Shown here: positions 1 to 6,995 of the stretch, piece after piece | Position numbering within the stretch: the first letter of the stretch is position 1 | Layout of the letters: every line of letters begins with the position of its first letter | From: Oxalobacteraceae bacterium | Lineage (GTDB): Bacteria > Pseudomonadota > Gammaproteobacteria > Burkholderiales > Burkholderiaceae_D | Assembly (NCBI GenBank): GCA_947487325.1 | Contig: CANKWG010000104.1 | Coordinates: forward strand, 1-7,815 | DNA: 7,815 nucleotides | Direction of reading: 5' to 3' | Program-made: the position numbers and the translations under genes | Notes under the pieces: model-generated | What the model saw: the letters and a program-made list of their open reading frames with translations, nothing else | What the model was told of the DNA's origin: nothing | The model's database searches: none

Positions 1-505
1 GCTCAAAAAGGTCGCTGTGCTCACCTTTGCGGTTGGCGATGACGGGCGCCAGAATCATCAGCTTGGTGTCCTCCGGCATGGCCAGCACGGTGTCCACCAT
101 CTGCGATACCGATTGCGCTGCCAGCGGATTTTCTGGATGGTCCGGACAGTGTGGCGTACCCACGCGTGCATACAGCAGGCGCAAGTAATCATGAATTTCC
201 GTGACAGTGCCGACGGTAGAGCGCGGGTTATGCGACGTAGCCTTTTGTTCTATCGATATCGCTGGCGACAAGCCTTCGATCATGTCCACATCGGGTTTTT
301 CCATCAGTTGCAGAAACTGACGTGCATAGGCCGAGAGTGATTCGACATAGCGCCGTTGGCCTTCGGCGTACAGGGTGTCGAAGGCCAGCGATGATTTTCC
401 TGAGCCCGAGAGTCCGGTAATCACGATCAGTTTGTTACGTGGCAGATCGAGACTGATATTTTTCAGGTTGTGGGTGCGTGCACCACGAATACGGATTTCT
501 TCCAT
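1..505 (-). CDS. uvrA: UvrA, excinuclease ABC subunit A (N-terminal part, cut by window edge)
   Basis: UvrA is the ATPase that, with UvrB, scans DNA for bulky lesions and loads UvrB in nucleotide excision repair; it acts in the cytoplasm on the chromosome. Reading the minus strand from the ATG at 505-503 gives 168 codons with no stop. The protein starts MEEIRIRGARTHNLKNI, the family's usual beginning. The first Walker A motif GLSGSGKS is at residues 31-38, followed by the conserved stretches LAFDTLYAEGQRRYVES (about 40-56), SAYARQFL and IEGLSPAISIEQK, then STVGT.TEIHDYLRLL. The piece ends near the start of the UvrB-binding insertion, so the zinc modules, signature motifs and second ATPase domain lie outside. 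The only ribosome binding match is AAGG about 12 bases upstream, which is weak, but homology fixes this start. The gene diverges from ssb across 277 bases. Family assignment is near certain. Confidence 0.98.
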   Translation of the reverse strand, partial: MEEIRIRGARTHNLKNISLDLPRNKLIVITGLSGSGKSSLAFDTLYAEGQRRYVESLSAYARQFLQLMEKPDVDMIEGLSPAISIEQKATSHNPRSTVGTVTEIHDYLRLLYARVGTPHCPDHPENPLAAQSVSQMVDTVLAMPEDTKLMILAPVIANRKGEHSDLFE

Positions 506-548
506 GCGCTGATTTGGCCTTGAGGACAACGAGTTGGTGCTTTTTTGT

Positions 549-573
549 AAAAACCGCGACTCATTGAGCGCGG
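549..573 (-). terminator. Hairpin plus T-run in the uvrA leader (terminator- or attenuator-like)
   Basis: Positions 554-573 form an inverted repeat: CCGCG and CTC pair with GAG and CGCGG, with a single bulged A (559) and the loop ATT. Read on the minus strand, the hairpin is followed directly by five T (553-549), the shape of an intrinsic terminator. It lies between the candidate uvrA promoter and the uvrA start codon and faces uvrA, so it could reduce read-through into uvrA. The stem is short and the T-run is only five bases, so a role is uncertain. Confidence 0.35.
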
Positions 574-584
574 ATCAACCTGCC

Positions 585-612
585 ACTATAGCGGGTTTTC
601 GTGACCTGTTGA
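585..612 (-). promoter_or_regulatory. Candidate sigma-70 promoter for uvrA
   Basis: On the minus strand, TATAGT (590-585) makes a good -10 hexamer. TCAACA (612-607), 16 bases upstream, matches TTGACA at four of six positions. Transcription would start near 578, giving a leader of about 70 bases before the uvrA ATG at 505. The -35 overlaps the LexA-like box at 606-621, as expected for a LexA-repressed gene. This was read by eye only, and the -35 is weak. Confidence 0.4.
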
Positions 613-621
613 TGGCTGCAG
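606..621. promoter_or_regulatory. Degenerate LexA-like (SOS) box between uvrA and ssb
   Basis: The sequence CTGT-TGATGGCT-GCAG has the spacing of the LexA box CTGT-N8-ACAG, with one mismatch in the outer half-sites and a centre that is less AT-rich than in strong boxes. It overlaps the -35 of the candidate uvrA promoter and lies about 57 bases upstream of the ssb -10 (678). uvrA and ssb are divergently transcribed and LexA-controlled in E. coli, so the position is apt. LexA itself is not in the window, and functional binding is inferred. Confidence 0.4.
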
Positions 622-654
622 TTTTAGCAGCGCCAGCCTCGCACTTCTTCTATC

Positions 655-683
655 TTCATGCGGATTGTTGGCTGGCTTATAAT
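655..683 (+). promoter_or_regulatory. Candidate sigma-70 promoter for ssb
   Basis: TATAAT at 678-683 is a perfect -10 hexamer. At 17-base spacing the -35 position holds TTCATG (655-660), which matches the consensus at only three of six positions, so the promoter may need help or be moderate. Transcription would start near 690, leaving an ssb leader of about 93 bases. No other hexamer in the gap is as good in this direction. Confidence 0.5.
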
Positions 684-782
684 TGCGGCTTCCATGAAAA
701 GCCTGCTTCGCCGTACGCGACGCGAGGCTGTTCCCACCTGAGTTTCCCACTCTGTTACGCGTTTTCCTGACAGGAGAAGTCT

Positions 783-1262
783 ATGGCATCGGTCAATAAA
801 GTCACTATCGTCGGTAATCTGGGGCGTGATCCCGAAACCCGTTATATGCCCAGTGGTGATGCGATGACCAATATTGCAGTAGCCACGACGGATAAATGGA
901 AAGACAAGACCACTGGCGAGCAAAAAGAAGCGACTGAATGGCATCGGATCGCCTTCTTTGGCAAGCTTGCGGAGATTGCAGGCCAGTACCTGAAAAAAGG
1001 TTCGCAAGTCTATGTTGAGGGCAAGCTGCGCACACGCAAGTGGACCGATAAAGATGGTGTCGAAAAATATACGACGGAAATCATCGCCGACTCTATGCAA
1101 ATGCTCGGAAGTCGTCAGGGTATGGGCGGTGGCAGTGCTGCGATGGATGAAGGCAGTTTCGGTGGCGGCGCGCCTGCATCGCGCAACTCAGCCCCGGCAT
1201 CGCGTGCGCCGGCAAAGCAGGCGCCCAATCTGTCCGACATGGATGACGATATTCCTTTCTGA
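783..1262 (+). CDS. ssb: Single-stranded DNA-binding protein SSB
   Basis: SSB coats single-stranded DNA during replication, recombination and repair, and recruits partner proteins through its C-terminal tip; it usually works as a homotetramer. The 159-residue protein has an OB-fold in about residues 1-110, beginning MASVNKVTIVGNLGRDPETRY. It keeps the DNA-stacking aromatics at W39, W53, F58/F59 and W87, in the motifs TEWHRIAFFGKLAE and KLRTRKWTDKDG. Residues 111-148 are a Gly/Ala/Ser-rich linker, slightly shorter than in E. coli (178 residues in total). The acidic tip is MDDDIPF at 153-159. The start is fixed by homology and by AGGAGA at 772-777, five bases before the ATG. The gene diverges from uvrA, with a TATAAT box and a LexA-like site in the shared upstream region. 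The next gene downstream is the transposase-family gene, 80 bases away. I see nothing odd in the protein. Confidence 0.98.
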   Translation: MASVNKVTIVGNLGRDPETRYMPSGDAMTNIAVATTDKWKDKTTGEQKEATEWHRIAFFGKLAEIAGQYLKKGSQVYVEGKLRTRKWTDKDGVEKYTTEIIADSMQMLGSRQGMGGGSAAMDEGSFGGGAPASRNSAPASRAPAKQAPNLSDMDDDIPF

Positions 1263-1267
1263 TACAC

Positions 1268-1316
1268 GATCCGGCACGATCGCTGCGCATGCCTACGGCG
1301 GCGCGGTGACCGGATC
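1268..1316. repeat. Nested inverted repeat between ssb and the transposase-family gene
   Basis: GATCCGG (1268-1274) and CCGGATC (1310-1316) are perfect inverted copies. Inside them, CGCTGC (1281-1286) pairs with GCGGCG (1298-1303) through one G-T pair, leaving an 11-base loop around the palindrome GCATGC. The structure fills most of the 80-base gap and begins six bases after the ssb stop. No T-run follows, so it is not a standard intrinsic terminator. It could be an mRNA 3'-end stabiliser for ssb, or a REP-like palindrome of the kind associated with this transposase family. Confidence 0.45.
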
Positions 1317-1342
1317 AGCGCAATCTCAAGTTTGAGGCCCCC

Positions 1343-2125
1343 ATGGCCCGCTTGCCCCGACTCGTCATACCCAATCAACTGCACCATGTCATCGCACAAG
1401 GTCATAACGACCAGCCGATCGTGCGTGATGATGCCGACTACCAGGCGTTTATGACTTGGTTGCGCGAGGCCGCCCGACAGTCTCGTGTCGCCATCCATGC
1501 CTATGTCGTGCTACCGAGCCGATTGCAGCTGCTTGCTACACCGGCTGATGAAACGGGCCTGAGCAAGATGATGCAGTCGCTCGGTCGTCTTTATGTCCCC
1601 TATTTCAATGCGCGCTATGCCCGTACCGGTGGTTTGTGGGAGGGTCGTTTTCGGGCGACCGTGCTCGATTCTGTTGGCTACTTTGTGCCCTGTGCGTGCA
1701 TGATCGAGTATCAACCGGTGAGTGCCGGTCTTGTGGCGGATGTGGCTGCGTATCCCTGGTCCAGCCATGCCCATCACGCTGGGCATCAAAAAGAATCCTG
1801 GCTCTCCGATCATCCAGCCTACTGGGCTTTGGGCAACACGCCTTTCGAGCGCGAGGCCGCATATCAGCAAGTCAGCAAATCGCCGGTCGATAGTGCGGTG
1901 AGCGAGAAGATCTGGTTGGCTACCCGCAAAGCTTGGGCCTTGGGATCCGAAGAGTTTTGCCGGCGGCTAGCCAAGCTCACAGCGCGTCGCCTCGCGCCGG
2001 TGAGCCGTGGTCGTCCGCGAAAGGCAGCTGCTGAGCAGGGTGCGGCCGTCAAGCAGGCGGTAAAAGCACGCTCCACCCGATCTTCACTTCGACCACGAGC
2101 TAAAACGCCGGAAAAAGCGGGCTGA
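1343..2125 (+). CDS. REP-associated / IS200-like Y1 transposase family protein, catalytic residues apparently lost
   Basis: Active members of this family (RAYT, Y1_Tnp fold) cut single-stranded DNA at hairpins with a tyrosine helped by an HUH metal site. This 260-residue protein shows the family layout: MARLPRLVIPNQLHHVIAQG at the start, DYQAFMTWLREAA (32-44), the second strand VAIHAYVVLPS (49-59), SLGRLYVPYFNARYARTGGLWEGRFRA (about 79-105), then IEYQPVSAGLV and the late blocks ALGSEEF and RGRPRK (222-227). Where active relatives read NHVH, this one reads SRLQ (59-62), so both HUH histidines are gone. The usual tyrosine before IE.NPV is Met120. The reading frame is otherwise intact. The tail after 221 is rich in Lys, Arg and Ala, and RGRPRK resembles an AT-hook. 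The ATG follows GAGG (1334-1337) by five bases. Family membership is secure. Loss of transposition is inferred, and a DNA-binding or regulatory role is possible but unproven. It lies between ssb and gltB on the same strand as both. Confidence 0.88.
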   Translation: MARLPRLVIPNQLHHVIAQGHNDQPIVRDDADYQAFMTWLREAARQSRVAIHAYVVLPSRLQLLATPADETGLSKMMQSLGRLYVPYFNARYARTGGLWEGRFRATVLDSVGYFVPCACMIEYQPVSAGLVADVAAYPWSSHAHHAGHQKESWLSDHPAYWALGNTPFEREAAYQQVSKSPVDSAVSEKIWLATRKAWALGSEEFCRRLAKLTARRLAPVSRGRPRKAAAEQGAAVKQAVKARSTRSSLRPRAKTPEKAG

Positions 2126-2160
2126 TTTGCTGCAATGTCAGGCAAATGCCGCATCAGCAA
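2121..2160 (+). other. Overlapping hairpins at the 3' end of the transposase-family gene
   Basis: Several short stems compete here: ATTTGC (2125-2130) with GCAAAT (2142-2147), GCTGAT (2121-2126) with ATCAGC (2153-2158), and TTGCTG (2127-2132) with CAGCAA (2155-2160). They begin within the last codons of the gene. No T-run follows, so an intrinsic terminator is not supported. They may mark the mRNA end or be the remains of a mobile-element end. Confidence 0.3.
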
Positions 2161-2163
2161 TAC

Positions 2164-2230
2164 TCTGACCCTATTTAATTTCGCGTGATTTTGACGAGCC
2201 ATTTAATAGGTATCCGACCCTAATTAAATT
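2164..2230. repeat. Duplicated GACCCTA-type AT-rich motif upstream of gltB
   Basis: An 18-base unit at 2164-2181 (TCTGACCCTATTTAATTT) recurs at 2213-2230 (TCCGACCCTAATTAAATT) with 15 of 18 identical and a 49-base period. A third, inverted partial copy lies between them: ATTTAATAGG (2201-2210) pairs with CCTATTTAAT (2170-2179) at nine of ten positions. The repeats occupy most of the gap between the transposase-family gene and gltB and sit in the likely gltB promoter region. They could be element-end remnants or binding sites. I see no -35/-10 pair in this gap good enough to call the gltB promoter. Confidence 0.6.
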
Positions 2231-2295
2231 GATTGCCGTTCGTATTGCATTGCACTATCCTTGTCAGCCCTTTTCATTGGCTGTGGAGTACTGCG

Positions 2296-5200
2296 ATGCA
2301 AGCCCAAGGTTTATACGATCCGTCAAACGAACACGACGCCTGCGGCGTTGGTTTCATTGCTCATATCAAAGGCCAAAAAAGCCATTCGATCGTCGAACAG
2401 GGCTTGTTAATCCTAAAAAACCTCGATCACCGCGGCGCCGTAGGAGCAGACCCGCTGATGGGCGACGGCGCGGGCATTCTGATCCAGATACCTGACCAGT
2501 ACTACCGAGAAGAAATGGCAAAGCAGGGGGTCAGCCTGCCTCCCCCCGGTGAGTACGGTGTGGGCATGGTTTTTCTTCCCAAAGAAAACGCATCGCGAAT
2601 TGCTTGCGAACAAGAAATTGAGCGCGCGGTTCACGCGGAAGGCCAGGTCGTGCTCGGCTGGCGCGAAGTACCCGTCAACCGCGATATGCCCATGTCACCC
2701 ACCGTGGCAGAAAAAGAACCGGTGATCCGCCAGATTTTCATCGGCCGCGGGCAGGACATCATGGTCACCGATGCACTGGAGCGCAAACTTTATGTGATTC
2801 GCAAAGCATCCGGTCATGCGATTCAGGCGCTCAATCTTTTGCATGGCAAGGAATTTTTCGTGCCATCCATGTCGGCGCGCACTGTAGTGTACAAAGGTCT
2901 GCTATTAGCCGATCAGGTTGGTGTTTATTACAAAGATCTTCAAGATGCGCGCTGTGTATCTGCGCTCGCGTTGGTGCATCAACGGTTCTCGACGAACACT
3001 TTCCCTGAATGGCCGCTAGCACACCCTTATCGTCTGCTGGCGCACAACGGCGAAATTAATACCGTTAAAGGTAACTTCAACTGGATGCGTGCACGCGAAG
3101 GCGTGATGAAATCCGCAGTGTTCAATGAAGACCTGCAAAAGCTGTTTCCGCTGATCTATGAAGGTCAGTCAGATACCGCCTGCTTCGACAACGCGTTGGA
3201 GTTGCTGGTGATGGCTGGCTACCCAATTGCGCAAGCGATGATGATGATGATTCCCGAAGCGTGGGAGAACCACACGCTGATGGATGAAAATCGTCGCGCA
3301 TTCTATGAATATCACGCAGCGATGATGGAGCCTTGGGATGGTCCGGCAGCGATGGCGTTTACTGATGGACGTCATATCGGCGGCACGTTGGATCGTAACG
3401 GCCTGCGTCCGGCCAGATACATTGTCACCGATGACGATCTGGTGGTGATGGCCTCCGAGAGCGGCGTATTGCCTATACCTGAATCCAAGATCATCAAGAA
3501 GTGGCGTCTGCAGCCAGGGAAAATGTTCCTCATTGATTTGGATGCGGGTCGCATTATCGATGACAAAGAACTTAAAGATACCTTCGCCAACGCAAAGCCT
3601 TATAAGCAGTGGATTGATTCTGTTCGCATCAAGCTAGACGACCTAAAAGTTGAGGCCGAAGCGCGCGAAACTAAAACCAGTCTGCTGGATCGCCAGCAGG
3701 TCTTCGGATATACCCAGGAAGATCTGAAATTCCTGATGTCGCCGATGGCGGTCACGGCAGAAGAAGCCACTGGCTCGATGGGTAATGACTCGCCACTGGC
3801 GGTCATGTCAAACAAGAACAAGCCGCTGTATAACTATTTCAAGCAGTTGTTCGCGCAGGTGACCAATCCACCGATTGATCCGATTCGCGAAGCGATGGTG
3901 ATGTCGCTGGTGTCTTTCATTGGACCCAAGCCGAATCTCCTCGACACCAACAACATCAACCCGCCGATGCGTCTCGAGGTTGCACAGCCTATCCTTGACT
4001 ACAAGGACATCACGCGTCTGCGCAACATCAGCGATCACACGGGCGGCAAATTCCGGTCGTATGAACTCGACATCTGCTACCCCTCAGCCTGGGGCAAGGA
4101 AGGCGTTGAGGCGCGTCTTGCATCCCTGTGCGCGCAGGCGGTGGATGCCGTGCGTTCGGGCCATAACATCCTAATTATTTCTGATCGCAAGGTCGACGCC
4201 GGCAATGTCGCCATCCCCGCACTGTTGGCAACGTCAGCCATTCACCAGCATCTGGTCAGCAAAGGTATGCGTACATCCACCGGCTTGGTCGTGGAGACGG
4301 GTTCAGCGCGCGAGACGCACCACTTCGCGCTTTTGGCCGGATACGGGGCTGAAGCTATTCACCCTTACCTCGCGATGGATACGCTGGTCGAGATGGCAAA
4401 AGGCTTGCCCGGTGACCTGTCCCCCGAAAAAGCTGTCTACAACTTCCAGAAGGCCGTCGGCAAAGGTTTGCTGAAGGTATTCTCGAAAATGGGCATTTCC
4501 ACTTACATGTCGTACTGCGGTGCTCAGATTTTTGAGGCCATCGGTCTCAATAAATCATTGGTCGAAAAGTATTTCAAAGGCACGGCCTCTAATGTTGAAG
4601 GCATCGGCGTCTTCGAAGTCGCCGAAGAGGCTCTGCGACTGCACCAGCTTGCCTTCGGCAACGACCCTGTCCTCGCAAATGCATTGGACGCCGGTGGCGA
4701 ATACGCCTTCCGTGTGCGCGGCGAAGAGCACATGTGGACGCCGGATGCGATTGCCAAGCTACAGCACTCGACACGCGCCAATAATTTCAACACATACAAG
4801 GAATACGCGCAGATCATCAATGATCAGTCCAAGCGTCATATGACGCTGCGTGGTCTGTTTGAATTCCGAATTGATCCGACTAACGCGATTCCGCTTGATG
4901 AGGTTGAGCCAGCGAGTGAGATTGTCAAACGTTTCGCTACCGGCGCGATGTCGCTCGGATCAATTTCCACCGAAGCGCACGCTACTCTGGCGATTGCGAT
5001 GAACCGCATCGGCGGTAAATCCAACACCGGTGAGGGTGGTGAGGATGAAAACCGCTACCGCAATGAGTTGCGCGGCATTCCAATCAAACTTGGCGATACG
5101 CTCGCATCCATCATCGGTGAGGAGCGTGTCGAGGTTGACTTGCCGCTGCTGGCAGGCGATTCGCTGCGCTCCAAGATCAAACAGGTCGCTTCGGGTCGTT

Positions 5201-6981
5201 TTGGTGTGACCACGGAATACTTGACCTCTGCCGAACAGATTCAGATCAAGATGGCCCAAGGCGCCAAGCCCGGCGAGGGTGGTCAGCTGCCGGGACACAA
5301 GGTCTCGGAGTACATCGCCAAACTGCGCTTCTCGGTACCCGGTGTCGGCTTGATTTCCCCACCGCCGCATCACGATATTTACTCGATCGAAGATCTTGCG
5401 CAGCTGATTCACGATCTCAAGAACGTTAATCCTTCAGCAGCCATTTCCGTCAAGCTGGTCTCGGAAGTCGGCGTCGGCACAGTCGCAGCTGGCGTGGCGA
5501 AAGCTAAAGCGGATCACGTGGTGATTGCCGGCCATGATGGTGGCACGGGTGCTTCGCCTCTGTCGTCGATCAAGCATGCGGGCACGCCGTGGGAACTGGG
5601 TCTGGCAGAAACGCAGCAGACCTTGGTACTGAATGGATTGCGCAGCCGTATTCGTGTTCAGACCGATGGTCAGGTCAAAACCGGTCGCGATGTGGTGATC
5701 GGTGCACTGCTTGGAGCAGATGAGTTCGGTTTTGCGACGGCACCGCTGGTGGTGGAAGGCTGCATCATGATGCGTAAATGCCATCTGAATACTTGCCCGG
5801 TGGGTGTGGCAACGCAAGACCCTGTCTTACGCGCAAAGTTCCAGGGCAAGCCTGAGCATGTGGTGAATTATTTCTTCTTCGTCGCTGAAGAAGCACGCCA
5901 GATCATGGCCCAGCTCGGTATTCGCAACTTCAACGAGTTGATCGGTCGTGCGGATCTGCTCGACAAGTCTCGAGCGGTCAGCCACTGGAAGGCTAAAGGT
6001 CTGGACTTCAGCAAGATTTTCTACATGCCTGAAATGGCCGACAACGAGCCGCGTTATCAGGTGCTGACACAGGACCACGGTCTGGACAAGGCGCTCGATC
6101 ACAAGCTGATTGCACAGGCCAAGTCAGCCATCGAGCGCGGAGAAAAAGTGTCATTTATCTCGCCTGTCAAAAATCTCAATCGCACGGTCGGCGCAATGCT
6201 TTCTGGTGAAGTGGCCAAGAAATATGGTCACGAGGGTCTGCCAGAAGACACCATTCATATTCAGTTGCAGGGCACGGCCGGTCAGTCGTGTGGCGCATTC
6301 CTTGCGCACGGCGTTACGCTGGATCTGGTCGGCGAAGGTAATGACTATGTCGGCAAAGGTTTGTCCGGTGGTCGCATCATCGTGCGACCCAATACCGAAT
6401 TCCGTGGTCGTGCGGTCGACAACATCATCATTGGTAATACCGTCTTGTACGGTGCGATTTCCGGCGAGGCGTTTTTCAATGGCGTCGCAGGCGAGCGTTT
6501 TGCGGTGCGTAACTCGGGTGCCGTGACTGTCGTCGAAGGTACTGGTGACCATGGCTGCGAATACATGACCGGTGGTACCGTGGTTGTCCTCGGCGAAACA
6601 GGACGAAATTTTGCAGCGGGTATGTCCGGCGGCATCGCTTATGTGTACGACGAAGACGGCAGCTTTGCGCAGAAATGTAATCCTGCGATGGTCGCGCTCG
6701 AGCCTGTGCTGTCAGCATCCGAGCAGGAATCCACGATCGCGCAGTCGGCCTGGCATAGCCTCGCACGCAATGGCGAACGTCAGACCGATGAAGTGATGCT
6801 CAAGGCCCTGATCGAGCGTCACTTCAAGCACACGGGCAGCACGCGCGCTCGCATCTTGCTCGATGAGTGGAGCACCGCCCGTGCAAAGTTTGTGAAGGTC
6901 TTCCCGACCGAGTACAAGCGCGCGCTGGGCGAAATGTTCGCGGCTAAATCAAGCAAGGCTAAAGAAAAAGCGACGGCCTGA
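2296..6981 (+). CDS. gltB: Glutamate synthase (NADPH) large (alpha) subunit
   Basis: GltB makes glutamate from glutamine and 2-oxoglutarate using electrons from GltD, completing the GS-GOGAT route of ammonia assimilation in the cytoplasm. Starting at the ATG at 2296, with GGAG (2285-2288) seven bases upstream, the protein has 1,561 residues, usual for this group. After a 15-residue propeptide, Cys16 (DACGVGF) becomes the N-terminal glutaminase nucleophile. The class II amidotransferase domain spans about 16-430 with R230 in HQRFSTNTFPEWP and N251 in HNGEIN. A central domain (about 470-780) leads to the FMN barrel (about 830-1200) with GHDGGTGASP from G1079. C1156, C1162 and C1167 (MRKCHLNTCP) ligate a 3Fe-4S cluster. 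The Gly-rich beta-helix domain is at about 1290-1480, with GQSCGAFLAHG and GGTVVVLGETG. A longer reading from TTG at 2233 adds 21 residues that lack family likeness and start inside the repeat zone, so I reject it. gltD follows after 69 bases, evidently in one operon. Confidence 0.98.
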   Translation: MQAQGLYDPSNEHDACGVGFIAHIKGQKSHSIVEQGLLILKNLDHRGAVGADPLMGDGAGILIQIPDQYYREEMAKQGVSLPPPGEYGVGMVFLPKENASRIACEQEIERAVHAEGQVVLGWREVPVNRDMPMSPTVAEKEPVIRQIFIGRGQDIMVTDALERKLYVIRKASGHAIQALNLLHGKEFFVPSMSARTVVYKGLLLADQVGVYYKDLQDARCVSALALVHQRFSTNTFPEWPLAHPYRLLAHNGEINTVKGNFNWMRAREGVMKSAVFNEDLQKLFPLIYEGQSDTACFDNALELLVMAGYPIAQAMMMMIPEAWENHTLMDENRRAFYEYHAAMMEPWDGPAAMAFTDGRHIGGTLDRNGLRPARYIVTDDDLVVMASESGVLPIPESKIIKKWRLQPGKMFLIDLDAGRIIDDKELKDTFANAKPYKQWIDSVRIKLDDLKVEAEARETKTSLLDRQQVFGYTQEDLKFLMSPMAVTAEEATGSMGNDSPLAVMSNKNKPLYNYFKQLFAQVTNPPIDPIREAMVMSLVSFIGPKPNLLDTNNINPPMRLEVAQPILDYKDITRLRNISDHTGGKFRSYELDICYPSAWGKEGVEARLASLCAQAVDAVRSGHNILIISDRKVDAGNVAIPALLATSAIHQHLVSKGMRTSTGLVVETGSARETHHFALLAGYGAEAIHPYLAMDTLVEMAKGLPGDLSPEKAVYNFQKAVGKGLLKVFSKMGISTYMSYCGAQIFEAIGLNKSLVEKYFKGTASNVEGIGVFEVAEEALRLHQLAFGNDPVLANALDAGGEYAFRVRGEEHMWTPDAIAKLQHSTRANNFNTYKEYAQIINDQSKRHMTLRGLFEFRIDPTNAIPLDEVEPASEIVKRFATGAMSLGSISTEAHATLAIAMNRIGGKSNTGEGGEDENRYRNELRGIPIKLGDTLASIIGEERVEVDLPLLAGDSLRSKIKQVASGRFGVTTEYLTSAEQIQIKMAQGAKPGEGGQLPGHKVSEYIAKLRFSVPGVGLISPPPHHDIYSIEDLAQLIHDLKNVNPSAAISVKLVSEVGVGTVAAGVAKAKADHVVIAGHDGGTGASPLSSIKHAGTPWELGLAETQQTLVLNGLRSRIRVQTDGQVKTGRDVVIGALLGADEFGFATAPLVVEGCIMMRKCHLNTCPVGVATQDPVLRAKFQGKPEHVVNYFFFVAEEARQIMAQLGIRNFNELIGRADLLDKSRAVSHWKAKGLDFSKIFYMPEMADNEPRYQVLTQDHGLDKALDHKLIAQAKSAIERGEKVSFISPVKNLNRTVGAMLSGEVAKKYGHEGLPEDTIHIQLQGTAGQSCGAFLAHGVTLDLVGEGNDYVGKGLSGGRIIVRPNTEFRGRAVDNIIIGNTVLYGAISGEAFFNGVAGERFAVRNSGAVTVVEGTGDHGCEYMTGGTVVVLGETGRNFAAGMSGGIAYVYDEDGSFAQKCNPAMVALEPVLSASEQESTIAQSAWHSLARNGERQTDEVMLKALIERHFKHTGSTRARILLDEWSTARAKFVKVFPTEYKRALGEMFAAKSSKAKEKATA

Positions 6982-6995
6982 AAGTAATGAGAAAA

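Noticed and set aside
17..340. Plus-strand frame of 107 codons inside uvrA
   Set aside because: The opposite strand encodes the unmistakable UvrA N-terminus with its Walker A motif.
624..1100. 158-codon minus-strand open frame opposite ssb
   Set aside because: It overlaps the ssb OB-fold coding region and the regulatory gap, and resembles no known protein.
2191..2230. TTGACG as a gltB -35 element
   Set aside because: No -10-like hexamer lies at 16-18 base spacing; the nearest AT-rich hexamers are 24 or more bases away. The alternative TTGATT (2229) with CACTAT (2253) is also weak.
2233..2295. Longer GltB reading from TTG at 2233
   Set aside because: The added 21 residues lack family likeness, the region holds AT-rich repeats, and the ATG at 2296 has a well-placed GGAG and leaves the catalytic Cys near the N-terminus.
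2279..2296. Sigma-54-like TTGGC...TGC upstream of gltB
   Set aside because: The GG and GC elements are 12 bases apart instead of 10, and the stretch overlaps the gltB ribosome binding site.
3238..3249. Run of four ATG codons (MMMM) in gltB as a slippage tract
   Set aside because: It falls in the conserved A-M-M-M-x-I-P-E-A-W stretch of the glutaminase domain, and four triplets are too few to suggest phase variation.
4960..5412. 150-codon minus-strand open frame inside gltB
   Set aside because: It is opposite the conserved FMN domain of GltB, with no recognisable motif and no separate promoter or ribosome binding evidence.
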